The notes below the pieces were generated by a model. That model saw only the letters and a list, made by a program, of their open reading frames with translations, made no database searches and was not told the origin of the DNA. Made by a program: the position numbers and the translations under genes. Positions 1 to 6,536 of a stretch of DNA of 13,717 bases are shown here, piece by piece. The number at the start of each line of letters is the position of its first letter. Positions within the stretch are counted from its first letter, which is position 1. The stretch is from Ruminococcus sp. UBA1394 (GTDB taxonomy: Bacteria > Bacillota > Clostridia > Oscillospirales > Ruminococcaceae), in assembly GCA_002305725.1 (NCBI GenBank), contig DBQM01000032.1:1-13717 (forward strand). Direction: 5' to 3'.

Positions 1-51
1 ACACATCTATTGTAAACCAACAAAATTGATACTCCAATTTTTGCATTTTTA

Positions 52-80
52 TTGAAATTATTTGTTTTTTCTGTTATAAT
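52..80 (+). promoter_or_regulatory. sigma-A promoter of the trmL-degV operon
   Basis: A -35 TTGAAA (52-57) and a perfect -10 TATAAT (75-80) are separated by 17 bp. Transcription would begin near 87, just at the AGGTGAG ribosome binding site, giving a leader of only about 10 nt before the ATG at 97. This promoter also argues against the in-frame TTG at 52 as a start codon, since that codon is the -35 element itself. Confidence 0.75.
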
Positions 81-96
81 AATAATAGGTGAGTTT

Positions 97-609
97 ATGA
101 GCAATTTAAATATAGTTCTTTTTGAACCGCAGATTCCGCAGAATACTGGTAATATTGCCAGAACTTGTGCAGTGACTGGCGCAAGGCTTCATCTGGTAAG
201 ACCGTTCGGATTTGAAATTACTGATAAAAATCTTAAGAGAGCAGGTCTTGATTACTGGGATAAGCTTGATATCAGCTATTATGACAATGTTGCTGATTTT
301 TTTGAAAGAAACAGCGGAAATTATTTTTACTTTACTACAAAAGGCAGGAATGTTTACAGTAATGTAAAATATCCTGATAATTCCTATATAATTTTTGGGA
401 GAGAAGACAAGGGGATAGACGAAAAAATATTATATGAAAATGAACAAAAATGCGTTAGAATACCTATGAGAAATAATTTACGAAGTCTTAATCTCTCAAA
501 TTCAGTAGCGATTGCTGTTTATGAGGTATTAAGACAATGGGATTTTCCTGATCTGTCAAGAGAGGGAAAGCTTACGCAATACAGCTGGAATCAGAAAGGT
601 GAGATATAA
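97..609 (+). CDS. trmL: tRNA (cytidine/uridine-34-2'-O)-methyltransferase TrmL
   Basis: SPOUT-class (trefoil-knot) methyltransferase of the TrmL/YibK group. These enzymes use S-adenosylmethionine to 2'-O-methylate the wobble nucleotide of tRNA(Leu) isoacceptors in the cytoplasm. The 170-residue product has the family hallmarks in order: EPQIPQNTGNIARTCA at residues 10-25, the SAM-binding IIFGREDKGID at 98-108, and the knot-closing IPMRNNLRSLNLSNSVAIAVYE at roughly 122-143. Length is slightly above the usual 150-160. The start is ATG 97, preceded by AGGTGAG (87-93). A longer reading from TTG 52 adds 15 hydrophobic residues but starts inside the promoter. The TAA stop shares its last base with the next ATG (TAATG), so translation is coupled to degV. 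Family assignment is firm; the exact tRNA substrates are inferred from the family. Confidence 0.93.
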   Translation: MSNLNIVLFEPQIPQNTGNIARTCAVTGARLHLVRPFGFEITDKNLKRAGLDYWDKLDISYYDNVADFFERNSGNYFYFTTKGRNVYSNVKYPDNSYIIFGREDKGIDEKILYENEQKCVRIPMRNNLRSLNLSNSVAIAVYEVLRQWDFPDLSREGKLTQYSWNQKGEI

Positions 610-1487
610 TGCAGAAAATAAAAATTATTACTGATTCAACTTCAGATATTACAAAAGAGCAGGAAAAAAAGCTGGGAATAAAGGTAATGTGTTTTCCTGT
701 AACGGTTGACGGTGTGTCATATCGTGAAAGAACTGACTTCACCAATGAACAGTTCTACCGCATGATGGACAATGCAAAAGAAATGCCGACAACGTCACAG
801 CTTACAGCATTTGAGATACTTGAAGTTTTCAGAGAACTGCATGAAGAAGGCTGGACGGACGTAATCTATGTTACTATTTCATCAACCGGTTCTGCAACAT
901 ACAGCAATGCACTTTCAGCGGCTGAGGAATTCAAAAAGGAAACTGAATCCCTTGAAGGTCCTAAAATGCGTATTCATATAATTGATTCCAGAAATTATAC
1001 TGCTGTTTACGGCTATCCGGTAATGCAGGCGGCGCTTAAAGCCCAGAAAGGCGAAACTCCTGAGGAAATTATTGAATATCTGAAAGAATGGTTTGACTGC
1101 GCAGAGGTTCATTTTGTTCCGATGACTTTAAAGTACGCTAAAAAATCCGGTCGAATTACCGCCGCTGCCGCTTTTGCAGGTGAACTGCTGGGACTCAGAC
1201 CGGTCATAAAAATTGCCAATGGCGTTTCAACTGTACTCGAAAAAATAAGAGGCGAAAAAAATATAGTACCGAAGCTGCTGGCAGACGCCGAAAGATCAAT
1301 GACTCCTCAGACACCGTATATCATGGTAAAAGGCAGCGACCCGACACTTACAGATGCTCTTGCAGATGCAATGACAGAAAAATTCGGCTATCCTCCGGAA
1401 TATACCGTGCAGATAGGCGCTACTGTATCATGCAACGCAGGTTATAATGTTGTAGGTTTTATTGTAAGGGGCAGAAAAAAATCATAA
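609..1487 (+). CDS. DegV family fatty-acid-binding protein
   Basis: The 292-residue product belongs to the DegV (EDD fold, FakB-like) family, whose members bind a fatty acid. In Firmicutes some present it to the kinase FakA for phosphorylation and phospholipid synthesis. Visible signatures are TDSTSDI (8-14), MPTTSQLT (59-66) with the fatty-acid carboxylate-contacting Ser region, ISSTGSATYSN (90-100) and KSGRITAAAA in the C-terminal domain. The usual His-containing C-terminal motif (roughly GxHxGPG) is replaced by GATVSCNAGYNVVG, so ligand contacts may differ. The gene overlaps trmL by one base and has AAGGTGAG just upstream, so the two are one operon. No FakA gene is present here. Family is confident; the specific ligand and partner are not known. 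Confidence 0.88.
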   Translation: MQKIKIITDSTSDITKEQEKKLGIKVMCFPVTVDGVSYRERTDFTNEQFYRMMDNAKEMPTTSQLTAFEILEVFRELHEEGWTDVIYVTISSTGSATYSNALSAAEEFKKETESLEGPKMRIHIIDSRNYTAVYGYPVMQAALKAQKGETPEEIIEYLKEWFDCAEVHFVPMTLKYAKKSGRITAAAAFAGELLGLRPVIKIANGVSTVLEKIRGEKNIVPKLLADAERSMTPQTPYIMVKGSDPTLTDALADAMTEKFGYPPEYTVQIGATVSCNAGYNVVGFIVRGRKKS

Positions 1488-1516
1488 GTTTTTTGTATCA
1501 CAAAGATATTTTAAAG

Positions 1517-1553
1517 TATTTCCCTAAAAAGACTTGCAAATTTACGGGAAATA
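1517..1553 (+). promoter_or_regulatory. inverted repeat flanking the pgk -35 element (candidate operator)
   Basis: TATTTCCC (1517-1524) and its exact reverse complement GGGAAATA (1546-1553) are 21 bp apart, with half-site centres 29 bp apart (about three helical turns). The -35 of the pgk promoter lies between them and the right half-site falls in the promoter spacer. This placement would suit a dimeric or looping repressor. A role is inferred only from symmetry and position; the loop is too long for a terminator and no U-tract follows. Confidence 0.35.
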
Positions 1554-1562
1554 GTGTAAAAT
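1534..1562 (+). promoter_or_regulatory. sigma-A promoter of pgk
   Basis: A -35 TTGCAA (1534-1539) and -10 TAAAAT (1557-1562) are separated by 17 bp. The start of transcription would be near 1569, giving a leader of about 64 nt to the pgk ATG. It is the only good promoter in the 145-bp gap after degV. Confidence 0.65.
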
Positions 1563-1569
1563 ATAAATG

Positions 1570-1589
1570 GTTGTTAAAATAATAACAAC
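1570..1589 (+). promoter_or_regulatory. possible 5'-end stem-loop of the pgk transcript
   Basis: GTTGTTA (1570-1576) and TAACAAC (1583-1589) are perfect inverted complements around a 6-nt AAATAA loop. They begin at the predicted transcription start, so the mRNA would carry a 7-bp hairpin at its extreme 5' end. Such hairpins can protect abundant mRNAs from decay. It could equally be a DNA operator, and it is weak (two G-C pairs). Confidence 0.3.
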
Positions 1590-1632
1590 AGCTTTATTTT
1601 AAGTTATTAAATGAAAGGATGTTTAGAATAAC

Positions 1633-2853
1633 ATGGCAGGATTAAACAAGGTCACAGTTGATGACATCAGCGTTAAGGGTAAAAAGGTTCTTGTAAGAGT
1701 TGACTTCAATGTACCGCTCAAGGACGGCGTTATCACAAACGATAACAGAATTCAGGCAGCTCTTCCTACAATCAACAAGCTCGTTGCAGACGGCGGCAAG
1801 GTTGTACTTTGTTCACACCTCGGCAAGCCAAAGAACGGTCCGGAGGACAAGTTCTCACTGGCTCCGGCTGCAAAGCGTCTTGCTGAACTGGTTTCAACAA
1901 AGGTTACATTTGCTAAGGACGATACAGTAACAGGCGAAAACGCTAAGAAGGCAGTTGCTGAAATGAATGACGGCGAAATCGTTGTTCTTGAAAACACAAG
2001 ATTCAGAGGCGCTGAAGAAACAAAGAACGGTGAAGGCTTTGCAAAGGAACTCGCTGACCTCGTTGACGGCGAAGTATTCGTTATGGACGCTTTCGGTTCT
2101 GCACACAGAGCACACGCTTCAACAGCAGGTGTTACAAAGTTCGTTAAGGAAACAGCTGTAGGCTACCTCATGCAGAAGGAAATCAAGTACCTCGGCAATG
2201 CAGTTGAAGTACCTGAAAGACCATTTGTTGCTATCCTCGGCGGCGCTAAGGTTGCAGACAAGCTCAATGTTATTTCTAACCTCCTTGAAAAGTGCGATAC
2301 ACTTATCATCGGCGGCGGTATGGCTTACACATTCCTCAAGGCTAAGGGCTACGAGGTTGGTCAGTCACTGGTTGATATGGAAAAGGTTGACTACTGCAAG
2401 GAAATGATGGACAAGGCTGAAAAGCTCGGCAAGAAGCTTCTTCTTCCTGTTGATACAGCTGTAACAGCATCTTTCCCTGACCCGATCGACGCTGAAATTT
2501 CAGTTGAATACGTTGAATCAAACAGCATTCCTGCTGACAAGATGGGTCTTGATATCGGTCCTAAGACACAGGAACTCTTCGCTGAGGCTGCAAAGACAGC
2601 TAAGACTGTTGTATGGAATGGTCCTATGGGCGTATTTGAAAACCCTGTACTTGCTAAGGGTACAATCGCAGTTGCTAAGGCACTTGCTGAAACAGACGCT
2701 ACAACAATCATAGGCGGCGGTGACTCAGCAGCAGCTGTTATGCAGCTTGGCTTTGCTGACAAGATGAGCCACATCTCAACAGGTGGCGGCGCTTCGCTTG
2801 AATACCTTGAAGGTAAGGTACTTCCGGGCGTTGACGTTATTGCTGATAAGTAA
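1633..2853 (+). CDS. pgk: phosphoglycerate kinase
   Basis: Cytoplasmic glycolytic enzyme that transfers phosphate from 1,3-bisphosphoglycerate to ADP. The 406-residue product is full length. The N-terminal domain has VLVRVDFNVPL (19-29, with substrate-binding Asp24 and Asn26), Arg39, SHLGKP (61-66) and ENTRF (120-124). The nucleotide domain has GGAKVADK (203-210), IIGGGMAYTFLKA (225-237), NGPMGVFE (329-336), GGGDSAAA (361-368) and STGGGASLE (382-390). The start ATG is preceded by AAAGGA (1614-1619) at a long 13-nt spacing. Lysine is almost always AAG, unlike the AAA-rich neighbours, which points to strong translational selection. It has its own promoter and terminator. No gap gene lies upstream, so the usual gap-pgk-tpi cluster is incomplete here. 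Confidence 0.98.
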   Translation: MAGLNKVTVDDISVKGKKVLVRVDFNVPLKDGVITNDNRIQAALPTINKLVADGGKVVLCSHLGKPKNGPEDKFSLAPAAKRLAELVSTKVTFAKDDTVTGENAKKAVAEMNDGEIVVLENTRFRGAEETKNGEGFAKELADLVDGEVFVMDAFGSAHRAHASTAGVTKFVKETAVGYLMQKEIKYLGNAVEVPERPFVAILGGAKVADKLNVISNLLEKCDTLIIGGGMAYTFLKAKGYEVGQSLVDMEKVDYCKEMMDKAEKLGKKLLLPVDTAVTASFPDPIDAEISVEYVESNSIPADKMGLDIGPKTQELFAEAAKTAKTVVWNGPMGVFENPVLAKGTIAVAKALAETDATTIIGGGDSAAAVMQLGFADKMSHISTGGGASLEYLEGKVLPGVDVIADK

Positions 2854-2861
2854 TTTATAGT

Positions 2862-2906
2862 ATGTCGGAGAACAGGGGAAACCTTGTTCTCTTGGCATTA
2901 TTTTTT
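2862..2906 (+). terminator. rho-independent terminator after pgk
   Basis: GAGAACAGGG (2868-2877) pairs with CCTTGTTCTC (2882-2891) as 10 bp, including one G-U, closed by a GAAA tetraloop. Weaker pairing of 2862-2867 with 2892-2898, with one bulged base, extends the stem. TTATTTTTT (2898-2906) follows directly. It ends the pgk transcript shortly after the stop codon. Confidence 0.85.
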
Positions 2907-2910
2907 AAAA

Positions 2911-3363
2911 ATGACTTTTGAGGATTTACTGGGGTTAATTATCATTTTTTTGTTTTTCTTCGGTGGAAGTATAATATTTCTTATTTTTGGACTTCAATGC
3001 TTAGGAATTATTAAGCCGAAAAAAATCAATCCAAAAAAATGGACAAAAACAATAGCAAAAATTACGGGCAGCAAGATAGTTACGGCGAAATCCATAGGCA
3101 AATCAAGTAGTCAATATGAACAGTTCATTGAGTCAACTATTGTTTATAAAGCAAATAATGTTGTGTATAAAAAATATGTTCGTAATTTGACTAAAATTCC
3201 GTCCAGAATTTGTATTTATTATAAAAATAAAAATCCGAATTATTTTAAATTGGAATCATATGTTAAAAAGTTATATATAAACAAGCCGTCTGGATTTTTT
3301 CTCTGCTTTTTAAGCACTTGTATGTTTATATCCGGCTGTCTTATAATGTCTGCTATTGTATAA
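2911..3363 (+). CDS. DUF3592-like two-TM membrane protein
   Basis: A 150-residue membrane protein of unknown function. It has a very hydrophobic N-terminal helix (about residues 6-32, rich in I/L/F and containing FFFGG), a basic linker KPKKINPKK, a central soluble domain of about 80 residues, and a second helix near the C-terminus (about 130-148). The layout, with the central YYKNKNPNYFKLE stretch, resembles DUF3592 proteins. The ATG at 2911 is the only Met start that keeps the first helix. It has no Shine-Dalgarno sequence and lies 4 bp after the T-run of the pgk terminator. The alternative TTG at 2884 is inside the terminator hairpin and is unlikely. Codon use is A/T-rich, in sharp contrast to pgk and tpiA on either side. 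It looks like a weakly expressed insertion into a glycolytic cluster; the family call is by resemblance only. Confidence 0.6.
   Translation: MTFEDLLGLIIIFLFFFGGSIIFLIFGLQCLGIIKPKKINPKKWTKTIAKITGSKIVTAKSIGKSSSQYEQFIESTIVYKANNVVYKKYVRNLTKIPSRICIYYKNKNPNYFKLESYVKKLYINKPSGFFLCFLSTCMFISGCLIMSAIV
3318..3347 (+). promoter_or_regulatory. candidate promoter of tpiA inside the end of the preceding gene
   Basis: TTGTAT (3318-3323) and TATAAT (3342-3347) are separated by 18 bp. A second TATAAT at 3359-3364 has only a poor -35 (CTGTCT, 3336-3341). Either would give a leader of roughly 40-60 nt before tpiA. A separate promoter is expected because a terminator stands between pgk and tpiA. Confidence 0.5.
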
Positions 3364-3411
3364 TAGATGGCAAATCAGACAATTAATCAAATTAAAAGGG
3401 AGTAATTCACA

Positions 3412-4188
3412 ATGAATAAATCAGTAAGAAAGGCAATTATTGCCGGTAACTGGAAAATGAACAAAACAAGACCAGAGGCTAAGGAACTTTTAGACGCTAT
3501 CAAGCCGCTGGTTGCAAACGCTGAGGGCAAGGTTGAAGTTATTGCCTGCGTACCTTTCACAAACCTTGAAACTGCAATCAACACAACAGCAGGTTCAAAC
3601 GTAAAAATCGGTGCTGAAAACGTTCACTTTGAGAAGAGCGGTGCTTTCACAGGCGAAATCTCAGCTGATATGCTTGTTGAACTTGGCGTTGAATACGTTG
3701 TAATCGGTCACTCCGAAAGAAGACAGTACTTCGGCGAAACAGACGAAACAGTAAACAAGAGAACAAAGGCTGCTCTTGCTGCCGGCTTAAAGCCAATCGT
3801 TTGCGTAGGCGAACTGCTCTGGGAACGTGAATGCAACATCACAGAAGAAGTTATCGCACGTCAGATCAAGCTTGACCTTTTTGATGTTTCTGCTGAGGAC
3901 GTTAAGAAGACTGTTATCGCTTATGAGCCAGTATGGGCAATCGGCACAGGCAAGACTGCTACTGCTGATCAGGCTGAGGAAGTGTGCGGCTTTATCCGTG
4001 CAACACTTGCTAAGATTTATGACCAGGCTACTGCTGACGCTGTTACAATCCAGTATGGCGGTTCTATGAACGCTGGCAACGCTGCTGAGCTTCTTTCAAA
4101 GCCGAATGTTGACGGCGGTCTTATTGGCGGTGCGTCACTCAAGTCTGCTGATTTCAATACTATTGTTCAGGCTGCTGTTGAGGGCTAA
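3412..4188 (+). CDS. tpiA: triosephosphate isomerase
   Basis: Cytoplasmic TIM-barrel enzyme that interconverts dihydroxyacetone phosphate and glyceraldehyde-3-phosphate. The 258-residue product is of usual bacterial length and has every catalytic element: AGNWKMN (11-17, with Asn13 and Lys15), VVIGHSERR (96-104, with the electrophile His100), YEPVWAIGTGK (171-181, with the catalytic base Glu172 and the flexible loop 6), YGGSMN (215-220) and GGLIGGASL (235-243), which bind phosphate. The start is supported by AAAAGGGAG (3394-3402), 9 nt upstream. Codon use is biased as in pgk, fitting high expression. A strong hairpin follows, so tpiA may be transcribed alone or with partial read-through into gpmI. 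Confidence 0.98.
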   Translation: MNKSVRKAIIAGNWKMNKTRPEAKELLDAIKPLVANAEGKVEVIACVPFTNLETAINTTAGSNVKIGAENVHFEKSGAFTGEISADMLVELGVEYVVIGHSERRQYFGETDETVNKRTKAALAAGLKPIVCVGELLWERECNITEEVIARQIKLDLFDVSAEDVKKTVIAYEPVWAIGTGKTATADQAEEVCGFIRATLAKIYDQATADAVTIQYGGSMNAGNAAELLSKPNVDGGLIGGASLKSADFNTIVQAAVEG

Positions 4189-4197
4189 AAAAACATT

Positions 4198-4232
4198 ACG
4201 GAGTCGGCAGAAATGCCGATTCTGTTTTCTTT
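4198..4232 (+). terminator. hairpin terminator between tpiA and gpmI
   Basis: A 12-bp stem (4198-4209 with 4214-4225, two G-U pairs) has a GAAA tetraloop at 4210-4213. TTTTCTTT follows. A run of A upstream (4187-4193) would serve as a U-tract in the opposite direction too. Since gpmI starts only 28 nt further on and has no convincing promoter of its own, this may be an incomplete terminator that sets the gpmI level. Confidence 0.8.
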
Positions 4233-4259
4233 AACACTAATTGAATGGAGCTTTATAAT

Positions 4260-5774
4260 ATGAGTAAAAAACCAGTTGCTTTAATAATTATGGATGGTTT
4301 TGGCTACAATGCCAGCGATTACGGCAATGCAATTACTGCCGCAAATACACCAAATCTTGACAAGTATATGCAGGGACCGCATACACTTATCGGTGCAAGC
4401 GGACTTGATGTAGGTCTGCCGGACGGTCAGATGGGTAACTCAGAGGTTGGTCACACAAATATCGGTGCCGGAAGAATCGTTTACCAGATGCTTGTTAAGA
4501 TCTCAAAGGATATTCAGGACGGCAAATTCTTTGAAAATCCTGCAATTAAGTCTGCTATAGAAAACTGCAAGGAAAAGAATTCTGCTCTCCACCTTATGGG
4601 ACTTCTTTCACCGGGCGGCGTACACAGCCACATTGAACACCTTTACGGTCTGCTTGAAATGGCTAAGAAGAATGGTCTTGAAAAGGTTTATGTACACGCT
4701 TTTCTTGACGGACGTGACGTTCCGCCGTCATCAGCTGCTGAATTTATGAAAGATGCCTGCGCTAAGATGAGCGAAATAGGCGTTGGTTCAGTTGCTACTG
4801 TTATGGGAAGATTCTATGCAATGGACAGAGATAACGCATGGGACAGAGTTGAAAAGGCTTACAACGCAATGGTTCTCGGCGAGGGCGTTGAGGGTGGCGA
4901 CCCTGTAAAGGCAATTGAGGATTCCTATGCAAACGGGGTTACAGACGAATTTATGCTCCCGACAGTCTGCGATAAAAACGGTATGATTAACGCAGACGAC
5001 AGCGTGGTATTCTTCAACTTCCGTCCTGACCGTGCAAGACAGATAACAAGAGCTTTTGTTGACGAGGGATTCACAGGATTTGAGCGCAGAAAGGGATTTT
5101 TCCCGGTAAACTTTGTATGCATGGCGCAGTATGACGCTGCAATGCCTAATGTAACTGTTGCATATCCTCCGGAGGCTCTGGAAATGACTTTCGGCGAGTA
5201 TGTAAGCAAAATGGGCAAAACACAGCTGAGAATCGCTGAAACTCAGAAATACGCTCACGTTACTTTCTTCTTTAACGGCGGTGAGGAAAAGACATTCGAG
5301 GGCGAGGACAGAATCCTTATCAAGTCACCTGATGTTGAAACCTTTGATATGAAGCCGGAAATGAGTGCTTATGAGGTTACTGACGCTGTTGTTGATGCAA
5401 TCAATGCAGACAAGTATGATGCTATTATCCTGAACTACGCTAACTGCGATATGGTTGGACACACAGGTATTTTTGACGCAGCAAAAGCAGCTGTTGAGGC
5501 TGTTGATGAATGTGTTGGAAGAACAGTTGAGGCAGTACTTGCAAAGGGCGGTGTTGCTTTTATTACTGCTGACCACGGAAACGCAGATAAAATGTATGAG
5601 GACGACGGTTCACCGTTTACTGCTCATACAACAAATCCTGTACCATTCATTGTTGTCGGTGAAGACTGCGAACTGCGTGACGGGGGAGTACTTGCTGATA
5701 TTGCACCTACTATGCTCAAGGTTATGGGACTGGAACAGCCTGCTGAAATGACTGGCAAATCAATTATCAAGTAA
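4260..5774 (+). CDS. gpmI: 2,3-bisphosphoglycerate-independent phosphoglycerate mutase
   Basis: Metal-dependent (Mn2+) glycolytic enzyme that interconverts 3- and 2-phosphoglycerate through a phosphoserine intermediate; alkaline-phosphatase superfamily. The 504-residue product has IIMDGFG with metal ligand Asp12, GNSEVGHTNIGAGR with catalytic Ser61, HAFLDGRDVPPSS, the FNFRPDRARQ region, NYANCDMVGHTG and ITADHGNADKM with the second metal cluster, and the closing AHTTNPVPF. The ATG at 4260 is chosen over the ATG five codons earlier (4245): GGAG (4247-4250) lies 9 nt upstream, and the product then starts as MSKKPVALIIMDG with Asp12 and Ser61 at their usual family positions. It completes the run pgk, tpiA, gpmI. 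Codon bias is milder than in pgk. Confidence 0.97.
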   Translation: MSKKPVALIIMDGFGYNASDYGNAITAANTPNLDKYMQGPHTLIGASGLDVGLPDGQMGNSEVGHTNIGAGRIVYQMLVKISKDIQDGKFFENPAIKSAIENCKEKNSALHLMGLLSPGGVHSHIEHLYGLLEMAKKNGLEKVYVHAFLDGRDVPPSSAAEFMKDACAKMSEIGVGSVATVMGRFYAMDRDNAWDRVEKAYNAMVLGEGVEGGDPVKAIEDSYANGVTDEFMLPTVCDKNGMINADDSVVFFNFRPDRARQITRAFVDEGFTGFERRKGFFPVNFVCMAQYDAAMPNVTVAYPPEALEMTFGEYVSKMGKTQLRIAETQKYAHVTFFFNGGEEKTFEGEDRILIKSPDVETFDMKPEMSAYEVTDAVVDAINADKYDAIILNYANCDMVGHTGIFDAAKAAVEAVDECVGRTVEAVLAKGGVAFITADHGNADKMYEDDGSPFTAHTTNPVPFIVVGEDCELRDGGVLADIAPTMLKVMGLEQPAEMTGKSIIK

Positions 5775-5800
5775 AATTATTATCCGTATATAAAACTTTG

Positions 5801-5845
5801 CAAAATCACTTTTGATTCCAACGTCAAAAGTGATTTTGTCTTTAG
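5801..5845 (+). terminator. hairpin terminator after gpmI
   Basis: CAAAATCACTTTTGA (5801-5815) pairs perfectly with its reverse complement at 5824-5838, a 15-bp stem with an 8-nt loop. The 3' arm ends TTTTG and is followed by TCTTT, so the U-tract lies partly within the stem. Being symmetrical it could act in both directions, though no opposing gene is present. It separates gpmI from the methyltransferase. Confidence 0.75.
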
Positions 5846-5861
5846 AGCAAGGGAGAAACCT

Positions 5862-6320
5862 ATGAACATTGAAACTCAGTTTAACCTTATAGCAGAAGAA
5901 TATGATATGAACCGTAAAAAGTTTATACCTTGTTTTGATGATTACTACGAAAATGTCACAGGGTTTATCACTTCAAATATTCCAGCACCTAAAAGAATAC
6001 TGGATTTAGGTGCTGGAACAGGATTACTGTCATATTACTGGTATAAGCAATGTCCGGAATCAGAATATGTACTTGTTGATATTGCAGACGAAATGCTGAA
6101 TATTGCCCGCAAAAGATTTAAGGGATTAGACAATGTCTCTTTTCATATATCGGATTATTCTAAAGGACTTCCGGAGGGGGATTTTGATGCAATTATTTCA
6201 GCTTTGTCCATTCATCATCTGGAGAATGCGAATAAAGAAGACTTATTTGCAAAGATTTATGATAAATTGCCGGACGGCGGATTGTTTGTTAACTATGACC
6301 AGTTCTGCGCCGGACAGTAA
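5862..6320 (+). CDS. class I SAM-dependent methyltransferase, N-terminal part (interrupted by an in-frame TAA)
   Basis: The 152-residue piece holds most of a Rossmann-fold methyltransferase domain: the SAM-binding motif I ILDLGAGTG (46-54), the acidic residue after strand 2 (Asp73 in LVDIAD), a motif II-like region (DYSKGLPEGDFDAII) and SALSIHHL (113-120). It stops at TAA 6318-6320 just after a strand ending FVNYDQF. The same reading frame continues at once through 6324-6533, and together they would make one 223-codon protein of normal size for this family. The start is well supported by AAGGGAG (5849-5855), 6 nt upstream. The methyl acceptor cannot be told from sequence. I read this as a gene recently broken by a nonsense mutation, though a split protein is possible. 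Confidence 0.75.
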   Translation: MNIETQFNLIAEEYDMNRKKFIPCFDDYYENVTGFITSNIPAPKRILDLGAGTGLLSYYWYKQCPESEYVLVDIADEMLNIARKRFKGLDNVSFHISDYSKGLPEGDFDAIISALSIHHLENANKEDLFAKIYDKLPDGGLFVNYDQFCAGQ

Positions 6321-6323
6321 GAA

Positions 6324-6533
6324 ATGAACAAGTGGTTTGATACTTACTGGGAAAGTCAGTTAGAGAACAGCGGATTAACTGACAATGATATAAAATTATG
6401 GAAGGAACGGAGAAAATTAGATAAGGAATGTTCAGTTGAAGAAGAAACAGAATTGCTCAAAAATTGCAATTTCAGAACTGTCAAGTGCATTTACTGCTAT
6501 CATAAATTTTCTGTTGTTATTGCGGTAAAATAG
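6324..6533 (+). pseudogene. C-terminal remainder of the interrupted methyltransferase
   Basis: These 69 residues continue the frame of the upstream methyltransferase directly after its TAA, with one codon (GAA) between the stop and the ATG. The content fits the missing C-terminal region: a charged helical insert (MNKWFDTYWESQLENSGL, then KLWKERRK and EEETELLKNCNF), then a closing beta-hairpin-like CIYCYHKFSVVIAV. It has no Shine-Dalgarno sequence of its own, so it would be made only by reinitiation after the upstream stop or by read-through. It could not be a methyltransferase alone, as it lacks the SAM site. Confidence 0.65.
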
Positions 6534-6536
6534 TTT

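Noticed and set aside
915..1112. Long open frames antisense to degV, pgk, gpmI and ligA
   Set aside because: They have no ribosome binding sites or recognisable domains and lie wholly inside well-supported genes; they are by-products of codon bias.
1611..1631. Six-codon upstream frame (MKGCLE) before pgk as a real leader peptide
   Set aside because: It has no ribosome binding site of its own and no codons suggesting attenuation; kept only as a note in the pgk leader finding.
2884..2910. TTG at 2884 as the start of the DUF3592-like gene
   Set aside because: It lies within the 3' arm of the pgk terminator hairpin and has no ribosome binding site.
4231..4259. Promoter-like TTAACA-17 bp-TATAAT immediately before the gpmI ATG
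   Set aside because: Transcription would begin about 6 nt inside the gene, after the start codon, so it could not produce intact GpmI. The region also serves as the ribosome binding site and spacer, so the match is probably chance.
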